A stretch of 64,000 nucleotides of DNA, taken from assembly GCA_006503535.1 (NCBI GenBank), contig QYRS01000011.1, positions 1,984,001 through 2,048,000 on the forward strand. The letters are read 5' to 3'. Below are positions 43,589 to 53,658 of the stretch, piece after piece (within the stretch, counting starts at the first letter, position 1; every line of letters starts with the position of its first letter). This DNA is from Arthrinium phaeospermum. Taxonomy: Eukaryota > Ascomycota > Sordariomycetes > Amphisphaeriales > Apiosporaceae. Below the pieces are notes generated by a model. The model had not been told where the DNA came from, ran no database searches, and worked only from the letters and a program-made list of their open reading frames with translations. A program made the position numbers and the translations under genes.

Positions 43589-44572
43589 ATGCAGCCTTGG
43601 TACTCCGGGTCGATGGTGTAAAAGGATGACGGAAACTTATTCCACAGGGGCGTTCGGTGTTAAATGCAATTCTAGTTTGACGCGTTGAGCTAAGTGGGGG
43701 GTTGGAAGTGATACTCAAAGTATTCCATCCTATTCTTCTGCTCGCAATGATAGCATCTTTCATTAACAATGCCTGGCCGACTGGGTCTGTCCCCATTTCC
43801 TTCTTTCAACTCCTGGTTATGCACGGGTCCCTGGGTGTGACAATTCGCGAATCTACCTCTCTGACTAAGCCACAGCATACAGTTTGGAATGAGAAATGCG
43901 ACATGATCAGCATTCGTCAAGAACCTTTCCGGCAAAAGTCAAGAAACAACGTCGAAACTGAAAGTCGCGTGGCCGTCATGCTAGCTCAGTACAAACAAAG
44001 TGCTGCAGCCGTTCAGTCGGCCCGAAGCGAAGGAAGTAGAGGCCAAAAACTGGCGATCAAAATAGTTGTCAATGGACAGTGTGGGGACGATGAAACCCAC
44101 AACACGGATTGTTTCATGATAGCAAAGCGGCGTAGCCTTGAACATCGTCAGAGAATGTTCCTGATCAGTCTGCTGTTTACAATGGCTGAAAGCTACTCTT
44201 CACTTCCAACGTCTGCTGCCGAACCATACCTGTTTGATCCGGCTAGAACCATGCAAAAAAAGAAAAGATCAAAATGGCAAAAAGCTGAGCTGCAAGCCCG
44301 GACCGGTGTCCAACCCCATTTTTTTCCTGCCCATTGGGTGGATCGAACCCGGGGTTGCAGCCTACGAAAACTCCCCTGATCCAGGCGTCCCCGGAAAGAG
44401 AGGTTTTACTCCGAACAGACCACTCAGCCACTTATGCGAAGGAGGGGCTTGGCCCCTTCACAATGGCGTGGGTGTGAGTGCTGCTGGTCGGAATAGCTGT
44501 TACTGGTAATTATGAGGGCTAGGTAGCTATCTATTGTTAGGTACGTAGCTACATGTAACAACGAGAGGCAAT
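43589..44572. other. Intergenic, with dubious ORF and tRNA-like sequence
   Basis: A plus frame from ATG 43747 to 44379 (~210 aa) has mixed composition and runs through the tRNA-like sequence, so it is not called. Nothing else recognised. Confidence 0.4.
44338..44433 (-). pseudogene. Degenerate tRNA-like or SINE-like sequence
   Basis: Minus strand shows an A-box-like GTGGCTGAGTGGTC near 44431-44418 and a B-box GGGTTCGATCC near 44350-44340, ~70 nt apart, as in class II (Leu/Ser) tRNAs. The T stem does not pair well (CCGGG against CACCC) and no clean anticodon arm is visible. An A-rich tract follows on the minus strand. Either a decayed tRNA or a tRNA-derived SINE end. Confidence 0.4.
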
Positions 44573-46531
44573 TCAGCCCTTGTGCTCATCGTAGTGCACG
44601 TCGGTATGATGCGCCTCCGCATAAGCGTCCACGTGCGTCCCGGCGAACTTGCGAGCTGGTACCTTGTTCGCGAACAAGATGTCGATTTCCTCGTACGTCC
44701 GGCCCTTGATCTCGGGCAGGCGAAAGAACGACCACAGGAAGACGAGGAAGGCCGTAGATCCCCAGAAGAAGCCGCACTTGCCCCGCCAGTTCCATTCCAC
44801 TGGGCTCTGTCCGTCGACAACATTGTTAGTCCGCTGCGCGAGACATTGCCACAAGGGGCCGAGTTTAACTTACCACCATGTAAGGATTCAACACCTGAGA
44901 TACGATGTTGATGAGTTGGTACGAGCACCGTGCCAAGACGACTGACAATGGTCTCAGGCGGATCGATGAAGTTTCCGAGATGATACTGTACTGCGAGCAT
45001 GTTAGCACGGTCGTCTCTTTGTGAAAATCACAAGCCCTGGGCAATCTTACGGCAAGCGGGCCAATGGTCAGAGAGTACGTAAACAACCAGAACAGACACA
45101 GGCCCCCCATGGGCCAGAGCGCCTTCTCGCCAACTGAGACGTCCAAGATGCCAATGATGTACAAGACGCTGCTAAGGATGCCCGCGCCAGTGACGTAAAT
45201 GGTGCGCCTTCCAAAGTACGACAACAGCCACCACGACGCGATGGTCCCCACGAACGACATGCCCGTCGCGCCCAGCCCCAAACTAAACGAGTTCCGGACG
45301 TCCATGCCGGCGCTCTTGAAGAAGAAAGTCGGCGTGTAGGCGAAGCTGCTGCCCGAGAGGATCTGGCCCATGAGCGCGACGCAGACGATCTCGGTGCGGC
45401 GCAGGTCGACGCCGCGGACGCAGTCGAGGTAGCTCGTGCCCTTGGTCACCTCGGCCTCCATCTTGGTCGTGTGCAGCATCATGGCCAGCTGGGCGCTGAT
45501 CTGCTCGTCCGACTTGCTGCCGCTGAGCCGCACGATGGCCCGGCGCGCGTCCTCGAGCCGCTCGCGCCGGACGAGGAACCAGGGGGACTCGGGGGCTAGG
45601 AAGGCGATGGCCATGAGGGGGGTGGGCCACAGCCACTGGATGGCGAAAGGGATCTTGTATCCCATCTCGCCCTGAATGTTGAGACATCCGTTCAGGACCC
45701 CGGAGGCGATGAGTTGTCCAGTGGCCCAGCAGAGCTGGACATATGTCGTCAAGTAGCCTCGAAGGTTGGTGGGGCAGACCTCGGATGCTGGCGGAAATAT
45801 CGTAAGTAAGGATCTGGCCCCTCAAAAGCAGCGACTTGAGATTAATGATATTCAACTTACCGTAGGAAGGCGCCAACGTGGCAAAGACACCCCAGCAGAG
45901 ACCACACAGGATCTGGCCCGCGAGCAGTACGCCCCGATTGGGCGCAAAAAAGACGACGAACAGGAAGCAGTTGAGGATGCCCATCGCGACGATCATGACC
46001 CAGCGGTAGCCGTACCTGGAGGCGAAGTATCCGTTCATCAAGCCGCCTGGTTTCGGAGACGCGTGTCAGCAGCCATTCAACTCCCATCAATTTCCTTGTC
46101 AGCAAGGAAGGTCTCACCGAAAATGCTGCCAACGGTACTCCCCATGGACAGACCCACTTGCCACGGTCCGTTGACCTGCCACTCCCCGACCTCCTCGTAG
46201 TAGTCGCCGAACTTTTGCTTGAACTCGGGGTAGGCGAAGAAGTTGCCCATCAGGATCGTGTCGTATCTACCGAGTTTCGAGTTAGACGAGTCAGTGCCAG
46301 CTAACCTCGGCACAATTGAACTCACCCTTCCATGATGATGCTCATCGAGATCATGATGGACCAGAAGACGGCCCTGCGGTTCTCGCGCAGTGCCTGCAGC
46401 AGCGTCTGCGCATGTTCGTCGTCGGTGGCCTGCTTGGCCTCGAGGATGGCGCTGGCTCCGAGTTTGTCCTCCAGCTCCCGGTCGGCCACCTTTTGGTGGC
46501 TGGCTACCTGTACGGAGCGATCGGCGGCCAT
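44573..46531 (-). CDS. MFS sugar transporter, alpha-glucoside/maltose permease type
   Basis: Six exons: 46531-46326, 46266-46118, 46046-45861, 45787-45051, 44990-44874 and 44806-44573 (542 aa), introns 59-73 nt. N-terminal hydrophilic segment, then SMSIIMEGYDTILMGNFF (TM1), GPWQVGLSMGSTVGSIFGG, YRWVMIVAMGILNCF, LCGLCWGVFATLAPSYASEV (with the sugar-porter PxYxSEV element), the central APESPWFLVRRERLEDAR (PESPRWL motif) and a C-terminal LPEIKGRTYEEIDILF (PETKGRT motif). These mark the MAL-type sugar porters, proton symporters for maltose and other alpha-glucosides. It could be an ordinary sugar transporter that merely flanks the metabolite cluster. The two BTB genes separate it from the P450. 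Confidence 0.94.
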
Positions 46532-47295
46532 TTTCTTATCGCCTGAGCTGCAATAAAAGAATGATATTTTTCGCGGATAATTGCATGCATAGAATCCTGC
46601 CCGGCGAACTCTGGGGGTCCATCATGACTTTAAACCTGCGGCATCACCAGATCATCGTACCAGCTGAGTTAGGGAGATGTATTCGCCCAGGCGCGCTACA
46701 GTAATCGAGATATGCTTCTTTCGGGTTTTGATCACCCGAAAGCTGTTAGCCGAGGGTGAGCATCAGCACATTCCATGCCATTTGTTAAGGGGGTCCCCAC
46801 CTCCACTTCTCCATGTTTGGAGCAAAATTGGGGAATCTGGGGGAAACCAGGATCATTGACAGCTGTGGGGTTCCCATCCTTCGGGTCGGTAACCGAGTCT
46901 TTAAGGACTAGTATTGGTGGAAATAGGGAACATCAAAGCTTGGGACTCTGCCGGCTAATCTTCAAAGTCATCTTGCGCTCTGGACACGCATGATCCTTCA
47001 AGTCGTTGGCTGCCATCTTACCAGATGCCAGGTCCAGTAGTCCCATCCATACACATTTTCAGATGCTGCAACCCAAGCCCCCATAGTGCATAAGCCTTGC
47101 CTTCGCCATTGGGTGACCATTGCCAGTCTTGTGGGTGGGACCGCAACTTCCGCCGGGACAGCGGCCCGGATTGCTACGGTCGCCACTCTGCTAGTGATAA
47201 CCCCTGTATCAGCTAGTCGAGCGCATGCATGGGACGCAATGCGACACTAAGCTGACCGGGTATCCTGATTTATACGGAGCACGGATGCACGCCTT
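46532..47295. other. Intergenic
   Basis: No protein gene or RNA recognised; short G/C-rich patches at 46790-46870. Confidence 0.4.
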
Positions 47296-50200
47296 TTATA
47301 CGGCTGCTCTCTGTTCTTGCCTGGTCTGCAATAAGAACTGGGGCAACCGCCTGACAAAAGCCGATCTCGCCGCCTGGTTGAACCCGAGGATGAGGATGAG
47401 GGTGATTAAGAACACCGAAATTGGACCTAGGTGAGGTTAGATTACTCTAGAGGTGATTAGCTTGAGGGTTTCTCACTCAGAATAGCAAACACGATACCAA
47501 TCCGTAGGTTGCCATCGTTTAGTTCTTTGGCGTTCAAGCTAAACATGGATGCGAGCGTCGAGATGGGAAGCTAAGTGTGATGAAGGTCAGCGATAAATTA
47601 TTTGTCATGATCCCACCCGAGACCTCAGATTGGTGTATTAGTAAGCGCGTGGACGTACAAAGATAATCGTAACGACGGTGAACTGTTGGGACGAGGTATG
47701 TTAGCCCTAAACAATGATAGAGTCTGTTTGGGTAGACCAACTATCATCATAGTCTCCCCTGAAGCCTCGGACTGTCTCATCATCTGCTGGTTGGACGCCA
47801 GTATACCCTGGCTAGACTCTTGAACCTTCTTGGAGGACTCAAGCACATCTTTCATCGATGCCAACACATCCTGTGAGGATTGCAAAATCAAATTGCTTGA
47901 TGCAGCCTGGCTGAGATTTGTCTGCTTTTGTTGCATATCGATGAAGTGCAATAGGCTGCTGTGTGCAGAAGAGGCCCTGTCAATAAGATCGACCATGATC
48001 TCCTTTCTCTCCTCGGGCTTCTCGTTGAGATAGTATTCTCTCGCTGGATATTCGCTGTCAAAGCCGTGCGGCTTGCCGCGCCACTGCCGCAATACGGCTT
48101 CTTGTTCCTTTTGAATGCTTCGAAGGATGTTGAGCTCGTCAAGGATATCTTTAATCTCGTTGAGGATCTCGAAACCCCGGAAGTCATTCATCGAAGTTGG
48201 TGTTTCTACCAGACTGGGAGTGTTCGGGGCACTAGCAGTGTTGTTTCGATCAGAAACACCAGTAGCAAGCATGTTGCTGTATAGAGCGGTTTGCATATTC
48301 ATCTGCCATATACAGTTAGTCAAGCAAGTCATCATGGGGCGCGTCGGACCAGGTGCGGGCTTACAATGTTCGCAATAGATCTTTCAAACATTCCTAGGAA
48401 GTCACGTCTCTCGTCCATGGAAAGGGTCGGATCGAATACGTTGGATGCGCATCGGTCGACAATGCAGCATGCAAGCTGTTCGCTTCCGTCTATCCAGGCT
48501 CTCTTGTTGGGATCTTCGATATATCTCAGAACAGAGGGGAATAGATCACGACTCGGTGTCTCATTGTTCAAGGCGTCTTCGGACCAAGAGCCAGGAAAAC
48601 AGGTAATAACAATGCCTGAGTCCATTGATAGGTTAGCTGACAAAGTCCAACCGAAGTAAATGCCAGCGTAGAGAAGATTGCACATGGGGGAATATCGCGG
48701 AAAGAATATTGACCGAGTGGGAAACATATAATAACAATAAGACGCCCACAGATTTGCTTACCGGGCTCCAAGATCCACAGCCACAGCTGGTCAACCATCA
48801 AAACACTCCTGTCTGACCATTTCCGGCTCATAGCGTATCTCTCGACCACCTGATCCCGATCTCGAGCTTTTATGTTCTTTAGCATCGGGTAATAAGACTG
48901 GTCCAATGTTTGGCGGTTATGAAACCACGGATTGCACTTCGAGTGATACCAGAGAATCTTCTCGTGCATACTGCAAGGAATGCTAGATACATCTGCAGGG
49001 GTGGCCATTTGGGCATTCTCTATGACACTCGAAGCATGCTCTCTGGAAATGGACGATTCCCAGTGCAAATATGGCATCTTTGCCAGAGACAATGGTAGGT
49101 GAGCCACAAAATTCTATCTGATGGCAGGACTGTACAGTATATAGACTTACCACTATCGAAAAGACGTATTGACGTCTTGGGAGCCCGTTCCTGCGAGCTT
49201 TTGAGAAGCTTATTGCACGGCAGCAACTTCGTAGACCGTGTTGGTGAAACGGCGTCGACTGCTCACGCGCACGACGACCAGCAAGGATACCCCTCCTTAA
49301 AGTCTTCAAGGAGTAACTTTCCGCCTGTGAGATATCGAAGTCCTGTGCTTTGTATATCATGGTCACTACCTTCTACAAGAATAGTCAACAGTCAGTCCAA
49401 ATATATGGTTCGGGCATTGCACTAACATAAACCCATTCCATGTTGTTGACAGGCAGGTGAATCCAAACAGGCCTATTCTCACTGCTGGGGCTTCGGAGAA
49501 AGTCGTGACCCCCCTCAAATAGCCTCTGAAGCGGAAGGAAGCTTGGCTCGAAAGACGACTCCAGAAACCGCCCGACAAAGGCGGTTTGGCCAAAGGCATC
49601 ATCATTGCCAACATGATTTGTGGTATCAATCCCAGGTTCCGCAATCTTGAGTTGGCGTTCAATATCTATCTCCTGATACCGCCGGCCTCCGTCGGAATCT
49701 TCCAACATCAAGAGCTCGTCACGGAGCCGCAAACGATGCTCTTCCCAACGCAACAGAAGCTGATTTCTATCAACGTCGTCTTCTGGACACAACTTCTCAA
49801 AAGGAACATGTCGAGACAGGTCGCTCCAGTCCGCTTCTTCCGAGTATGCTTCGGAGTGATCCTCCGATCGAGCTTGGCTAACGGAGATCTGTCGCCCGCC
49901 GCTGGAGGGATCCGGATTGGAGCCATTTGAATCTAGAGCGGAGGGCAATGAGTTTCTGCGAGAGCCTTGACGTGCACGACCCCTTAATGCCCTATCAAAT
50001 TGGCCAGCATCGTAGGAATCATTGGAATGTTGCCGCCTTCCTGATAGACCATAAAGTACTGATGAACTCGGTGAGTGTGGGGCATGGTTGAGGTATTGAT
50101 GATAGTCCCATTCTGGCGTTGTGGCTATGCCGGCGGTCGCCCGATCTCCAACGCCAGGGGGAGTCGAGTTGGCAGCGGCGTCATGGACGTCAGATGGGTC

Positions 50201-50425
50201 GATCCACCGGTCCCCTTTTGACTCATCATCTGCAGCTGCTCTGACCTCTGCTTCCTCTGCAGAAGAGGAAGCCCTGAAGAGAGCAGCAATCCCATCGAGG
50301 GGATCGTTGTCTGACACATTATCATGGTCATCAATGATCGAACTTCTCCTGCTGCTACGCCAGGAGCCTTGGGGGTGGAGTATCGGCGATGAATTATGCT
50401 CTGTAACGACGGACGATGTGGACAT
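47296..50425 (-). CDS. CorA-like divalent-cation transporter family protein
   Basis: Eight exons: 50425-49427, 49372-49151, 49077-48762, 48615-48365, 48302-47742, 47682-47659, 47570-47477 and 47426-47296 (865 aa). The N-terminal ~330 residues are disordered and Ser/acidic-rich. The core contains MPYLHWES, RQTLDQSYYP, RDRDQVVERY and VLMVDQLWLWIL, a pattern of fungal CorA-like proteins. The coiled-coil region EILNEIKDILDELNIL leads to two membrane helices: FTVVTIIFLPISTLASMFSLNA and SPISVFLITLILILGF. TM1 is split by a 24-nt exon. Bacterial CorA has Gly-Met-Asn after TM1; here SLN stands in its place, so Mg2+ transport is not assured. Donors GTTAGT (49426) and GTTGGT (47741) are weak, and exon 2's frame was chosen because it stays open; another frame there also looks partly coding but has a stop. 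Confidence 0.85.
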
Positions 50426-51140
50426 TGTAGCGACGCTTCCACCATGTACGATACTGCAATGTTATTTGGCTTGAAGTTTGAGCATATTATGTCGTGATGA
50501 GGGGTTTCTGCTACCCCAACATGATGGTGCGTGGTACGGCCATCAGCTGAGCCACACAACATGCAACAGCAAGACGTGGCGGGCGGTGCGGCGCCAGGTT
50601 CTATCGGAGATGCGTTCGGCCAACCTGCCATTGGCAATCGAGGGCACACCATGCATAACCGAGACTGCTGCCGGTAATTAACTTCGGCTTCAGAACGTTG
50701 GGCTCTTGCCAATATGACAGGTCTTGCTCAGCGGAAAATCGCTGCGTAGTCGAAATAAGGATAACGTTTCGGCGGACCAAGTACTTCACGCTCTGTCGCG
50801 CCCTGCATGAAACATTAGGTTACACTTTCGGTCATTGACATATCCCAGAGTCACTCCATAACGCATACTGATTTGGCGATAACTCTGACTGAAGACTTGC
50901 AATGATTGCTCCCACTTTAGACTCCCGAAATGGCGTTTTGCGCACCTCAATTGAAGTCGAATGTTTTGCGCTGACATTGAAACCTTGCCAAAAATGTGTT
51001 TCAGGGGCAGAGCAGAGCCCGGACCATCTGCGCTTCCTACGATAAGGTTAAAGCGGGGCCCGATTTGGCGTCTTATCAGCCCTTGACAACAAGACGAAAA
51101 CGACTCCAGCATCAAATCACCCGCTGCACTGCACGGCAAA
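50426..51140. other. Divergent intergenic region
   Basis: Upstream of the CorA-like gene (minus) and the SAP-like gene (plus). No gene or clear TATA box. Confidence 0.4.
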
Positions 51141-52616
51141 ATGGCGCGTAGAGACAGTAATGGAGAATGGGAGTCGGTCATAAGCCCTATTCCGGTTGAC
51201 CACCCAGCCGGGAAGGTCACGTACGACGGATGGGGCATATACATCAACGGCCACGGCTACGTCCGACATCTCGCGACCTATCTTCCGCGAACAGCGCTAA
51301 CCAAGACCGGTCGCGTCGCGAAAAAGCAGCCCAAGAAAGCAGCAAAGCAGCCATACACCTGGTGGAAGGCGCAATGCATCTTGCGTGGCATATCTCCCAA
51401 GGGGACGATGGCGCAGCTGCAGGAGCGGCTGGAGGGCCACGAGGACACGCCGATGGCGGACGAGTTCAGGGCCCTTGAAGAGCAGGCCAAGATCGAATAC
51501 AGAGCCAAGAACAACCAGGCTGTCGAGGACAAGTGGGTTCGGGAAATGACCGACGAGGAGAAGATGTCGACTGATCTTCGACGCTACTTGACGGAAACCT
51601 TCCTGGCGGGCGCGACGAGCCCGGAAGCCGTGGTGGTTCAGGGCGGCCTGAACTCGGGGCAACGTTGGGCCTTGAGAGTGCAGAACTTGGCCAGGGATCT
51701 CGGCCTTGCCGCCCGAATCGTCGAGGTAACACCCGACCCGGACGAGCTCTTCGAGGTGGAGGACCGACGGTGGGTAGTCGTTGGGCCGAAGAAAGCAGGC
51801 GTGGCCAAAGCTGCGCAGCCAGTCATGGAAACGACAGAGAAGCGCAAAGTCGAAAAGCACAGGCGACAAGATGCCGTCATGGCCCGGGAACAAGCCATAG
51901 CGGACCAGCAGCAACAAGAGCTGAGAGCAGCTCTAGATGCGTGCGAAGACTGGGATGTCACCGGCACGTACAAGATCAGCTGCCCGTTCATCGAGGAGGA
52001 ATGGGAAAGCTTGAAATACTCGTCTGGGCAGGAGGACCTGACCCTCACCGTGTACTGCAAGGAAACGCCAAAGGGGCCCCAGATGTATGCCAAGTTCGAC
52101 TTTCTGGTCCATACTGGGGTTATGAGGTTCGAACGGCACAAGAGAGACAACGCACCTGTACTGCCGCGCCCGGACGTCAACAAGAAGAGGAAGAGGCAAC
52201 GGGACAGCGACGATGAAGGAGACGACGAGGACGAAAGGGATAGCGACGAAGAAAGAGACAGCGAAGATGAGCTCGACGATTTCGGTGAACCAAGGCGGAG
52301 TCCCACGCCCGAGGCATTCTACCTCGGGTCCATTACACATCCATCGGCCGAATGCCGAACCTGGAATTACCGATGGCGTGGAGAAGAGACAGGGACTGGC
52401 GAGATCCTCTTGTACGAGGACCAGAATGTTTACGAGATCAAGTGGTACGGACCGCAGGTGGAGAGGTTGAAGGGGAAAATCGGAAGCACTCACTTCCGCC
52501 CCTGTACCTTCACTGGCGTCAAGGTTGGAGTGGGCGCAGAGCTCGAAGAAATCGAAATCGCCGAGGAATGGGCCAATCGCAACGAGCACGCGCACTACCT
52601 CGCCAGTCGCTGGTGA
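51141..52616 (+). CDS. SAP-like acidic nuclear-type protein
   Basis: Single exon, 491 aa, from ATG 51141. After a basic stretch (RVAKKQPKKAAKQ), YTWWKAQCILRGISPKGTMAQLQERL fits the SAP helix-extension-helix pattern (short helix, G-T, L..RL), a DNA/RNA-binding motif of chromatin proteins. A coiled coil follows at ~225-260 (KRKVEKHRRQDAVMAREQ). A Lys/Arg then Asp/Glu-rich linker is around residues 340-375 (KKRKRQRDSDDEGDDEDE), a likely NLS plus acidic patch. The C-terminal block (EAFYLGSITHPSAECRTW to EWANRNEHAHYLA) looks folded. Family not otherwise recognised; role in the nucleus is inferred from composition. Confidence 0.78.
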   Translation: MARRDSNGEWESVISPIPVDHPAGKVTYDGWGIYINGHGYVRHLATYLPRTALTKTGRVAKKQPKKAAKQPYTWWKAQCILRGISPKGTMAQLQERLEGHEDTPMADEFRALEEQAKIEYRAKNNQAVEDKWVREMTDEEKMSTDLRRYLTETFLAGATSPEAVVVQGGLNSGQRWALRVQNLARDLGLAARIVEVTPDPDELFEVEDRRWVVVGPKKAGVAKAAQPVMETTEKRKVEKHRRQDAVMAREQAIADQQQQELRAALDACEDWDVTGTYKISCPFIEEEWESLKYSSGQEDLTLTVYCKETPKGPQMYAKFDFLVHTGVMRFERHKRDNAPVLPRPDVNKKRKRQRDSDDEGDDEDERDSDEERDSEDELDDFGEPRRSPTPEAFYLGSITHPSAECRTWNYRWRGEETGTGEILLYEDQNVYEIKWYGPQVERLKGKIGSTHFRPCTFTGVKVGVGAELEEIEIAEEWANRNEHAHYLASRW

Positions 52617-53023
52617 GGACTGATGGGGACGTTTCGGTCTCTGATGCACACGCGACTGTGGTATCCGGGTGTTGAGCCCGTGCATCCGGTTGGTGTTCGC
52701 ATTAATGGTAGCTCAACGGCGAGGGGTTTTCAATTGAGTTTTGTAGTTCAAATGTGCGTTGAATGTCCTGCCATTCTGAGTTGGCGCCGTCGTTGCGGGA
52801 TCTCCACACTATCCCGCGGAGATCACGCGGTGACGTTCGCGGATGCTCCCAGACCTCCTCTATGCGTCTGCGTGACGTCAAGTCTCAATGCTATATCTAT
52901 CTCAAATTGGACGTCCATCCTTTTTGACGCTCTTGGAACTCTTGACCTTTCAGTTTCCAACTTCAACTCCAAGATCTTAAACCTCATATTAAATACACAA
53001 ACCCCCCTTAAACCACCAACACC
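52617..53023 (+). promoter_or_regulatory. Intergenic, promoter of small gene
   Basis: T/C-rich leader with AAATAC-type sequence just before ATG 53024; nothing further seen. Confidence 0.35.
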
Positions 53024-53557
53024 ATGTCCGGAAGAACCCACCAAGGCCGCTCGGTCGCCGACCACCTCGAAGACGATGACGAACGTCAGTACAGACAGGA
53101 AGACTACGCCGAGGCCAGGCGGAACACTGGCCTGAATATCGAAGCATACATGACCAACAGTAAGACGACGATCCCCTTGGGAGACGCTCCACTCGTCCCT
53201 GCTTTCGGCTTGATGCCCAAGGTGCTGATACTGCGAATAGAACAGAAGGCACAGCAGATGAACATGTTGGCCGATGCGGAGGTGCGTATGACTCTAAAAC
53301 AGCGTGGGAGGTGATGATATGCTGATGCTACCGCGAATCAGATCCAGTACAGAATAGCCCAGCGGGAGAAGAACGATCCTCTATACAGAGTAAGTGTTTG
53401 ACAAACTGTCTCTTCTATTCCGGTGAATAGTATCTAATCGACCTCGGGGCTGTGACAGGCGGCCAGAAACGGCAACAAGCCATCATGGGGTGCTCGGATC
53501 GACGCGGAGATTCTGGCCGAGGAGCACGAGATGCTGCTGCGAAAGAAGAAGGCCTAG
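53024..53557 (+). CDS. Small hypothetical protein, three exons
   Basis: Exons 53024-53281, 53342-53389 and 53459-53557 (134 aa), introns of 60 and 69 nt. Composition is charged throughout, with HLEDDDERQYRQEDYAEARR, a hydrophobic middle (IPLGDAPLVPAFGLMPKVL) and helices rich in Gln, Glu, Arg and Lys. The 48-nt middle exon encodes IQYRIAQREKNDPLYR. The protein ends in LLRKKKA. No signal peptide, no recognised domain. The clean splice signals support a real gene. It converges with the oxidase gene, ~100 bp away. Confidence 0.7.
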
Positions 53558-53658
53558 AGACAGAGGCTCATAAGAGGGGAGATGACCGCAAATATGTTGG
53601 ACATAGTTTTGTGTATGGAAGTGAAATAAACCGAGATCAAAGAAACAATCTAGAATGT

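Noticed and set aside
43747..44379. About 210-aa plus-strand ORF
   Set aside because: It runs into the tRNA-like sequence, has mixed composition and no family likeness.
49151..49372. Alternative reading frame of CorA-like exon 2 (KLLLEDFKEGYPCW)
   Set aside because: It is open only to a TGA and does not connect to the following exon in phase; the chosen frame stays open and connects on both sides.
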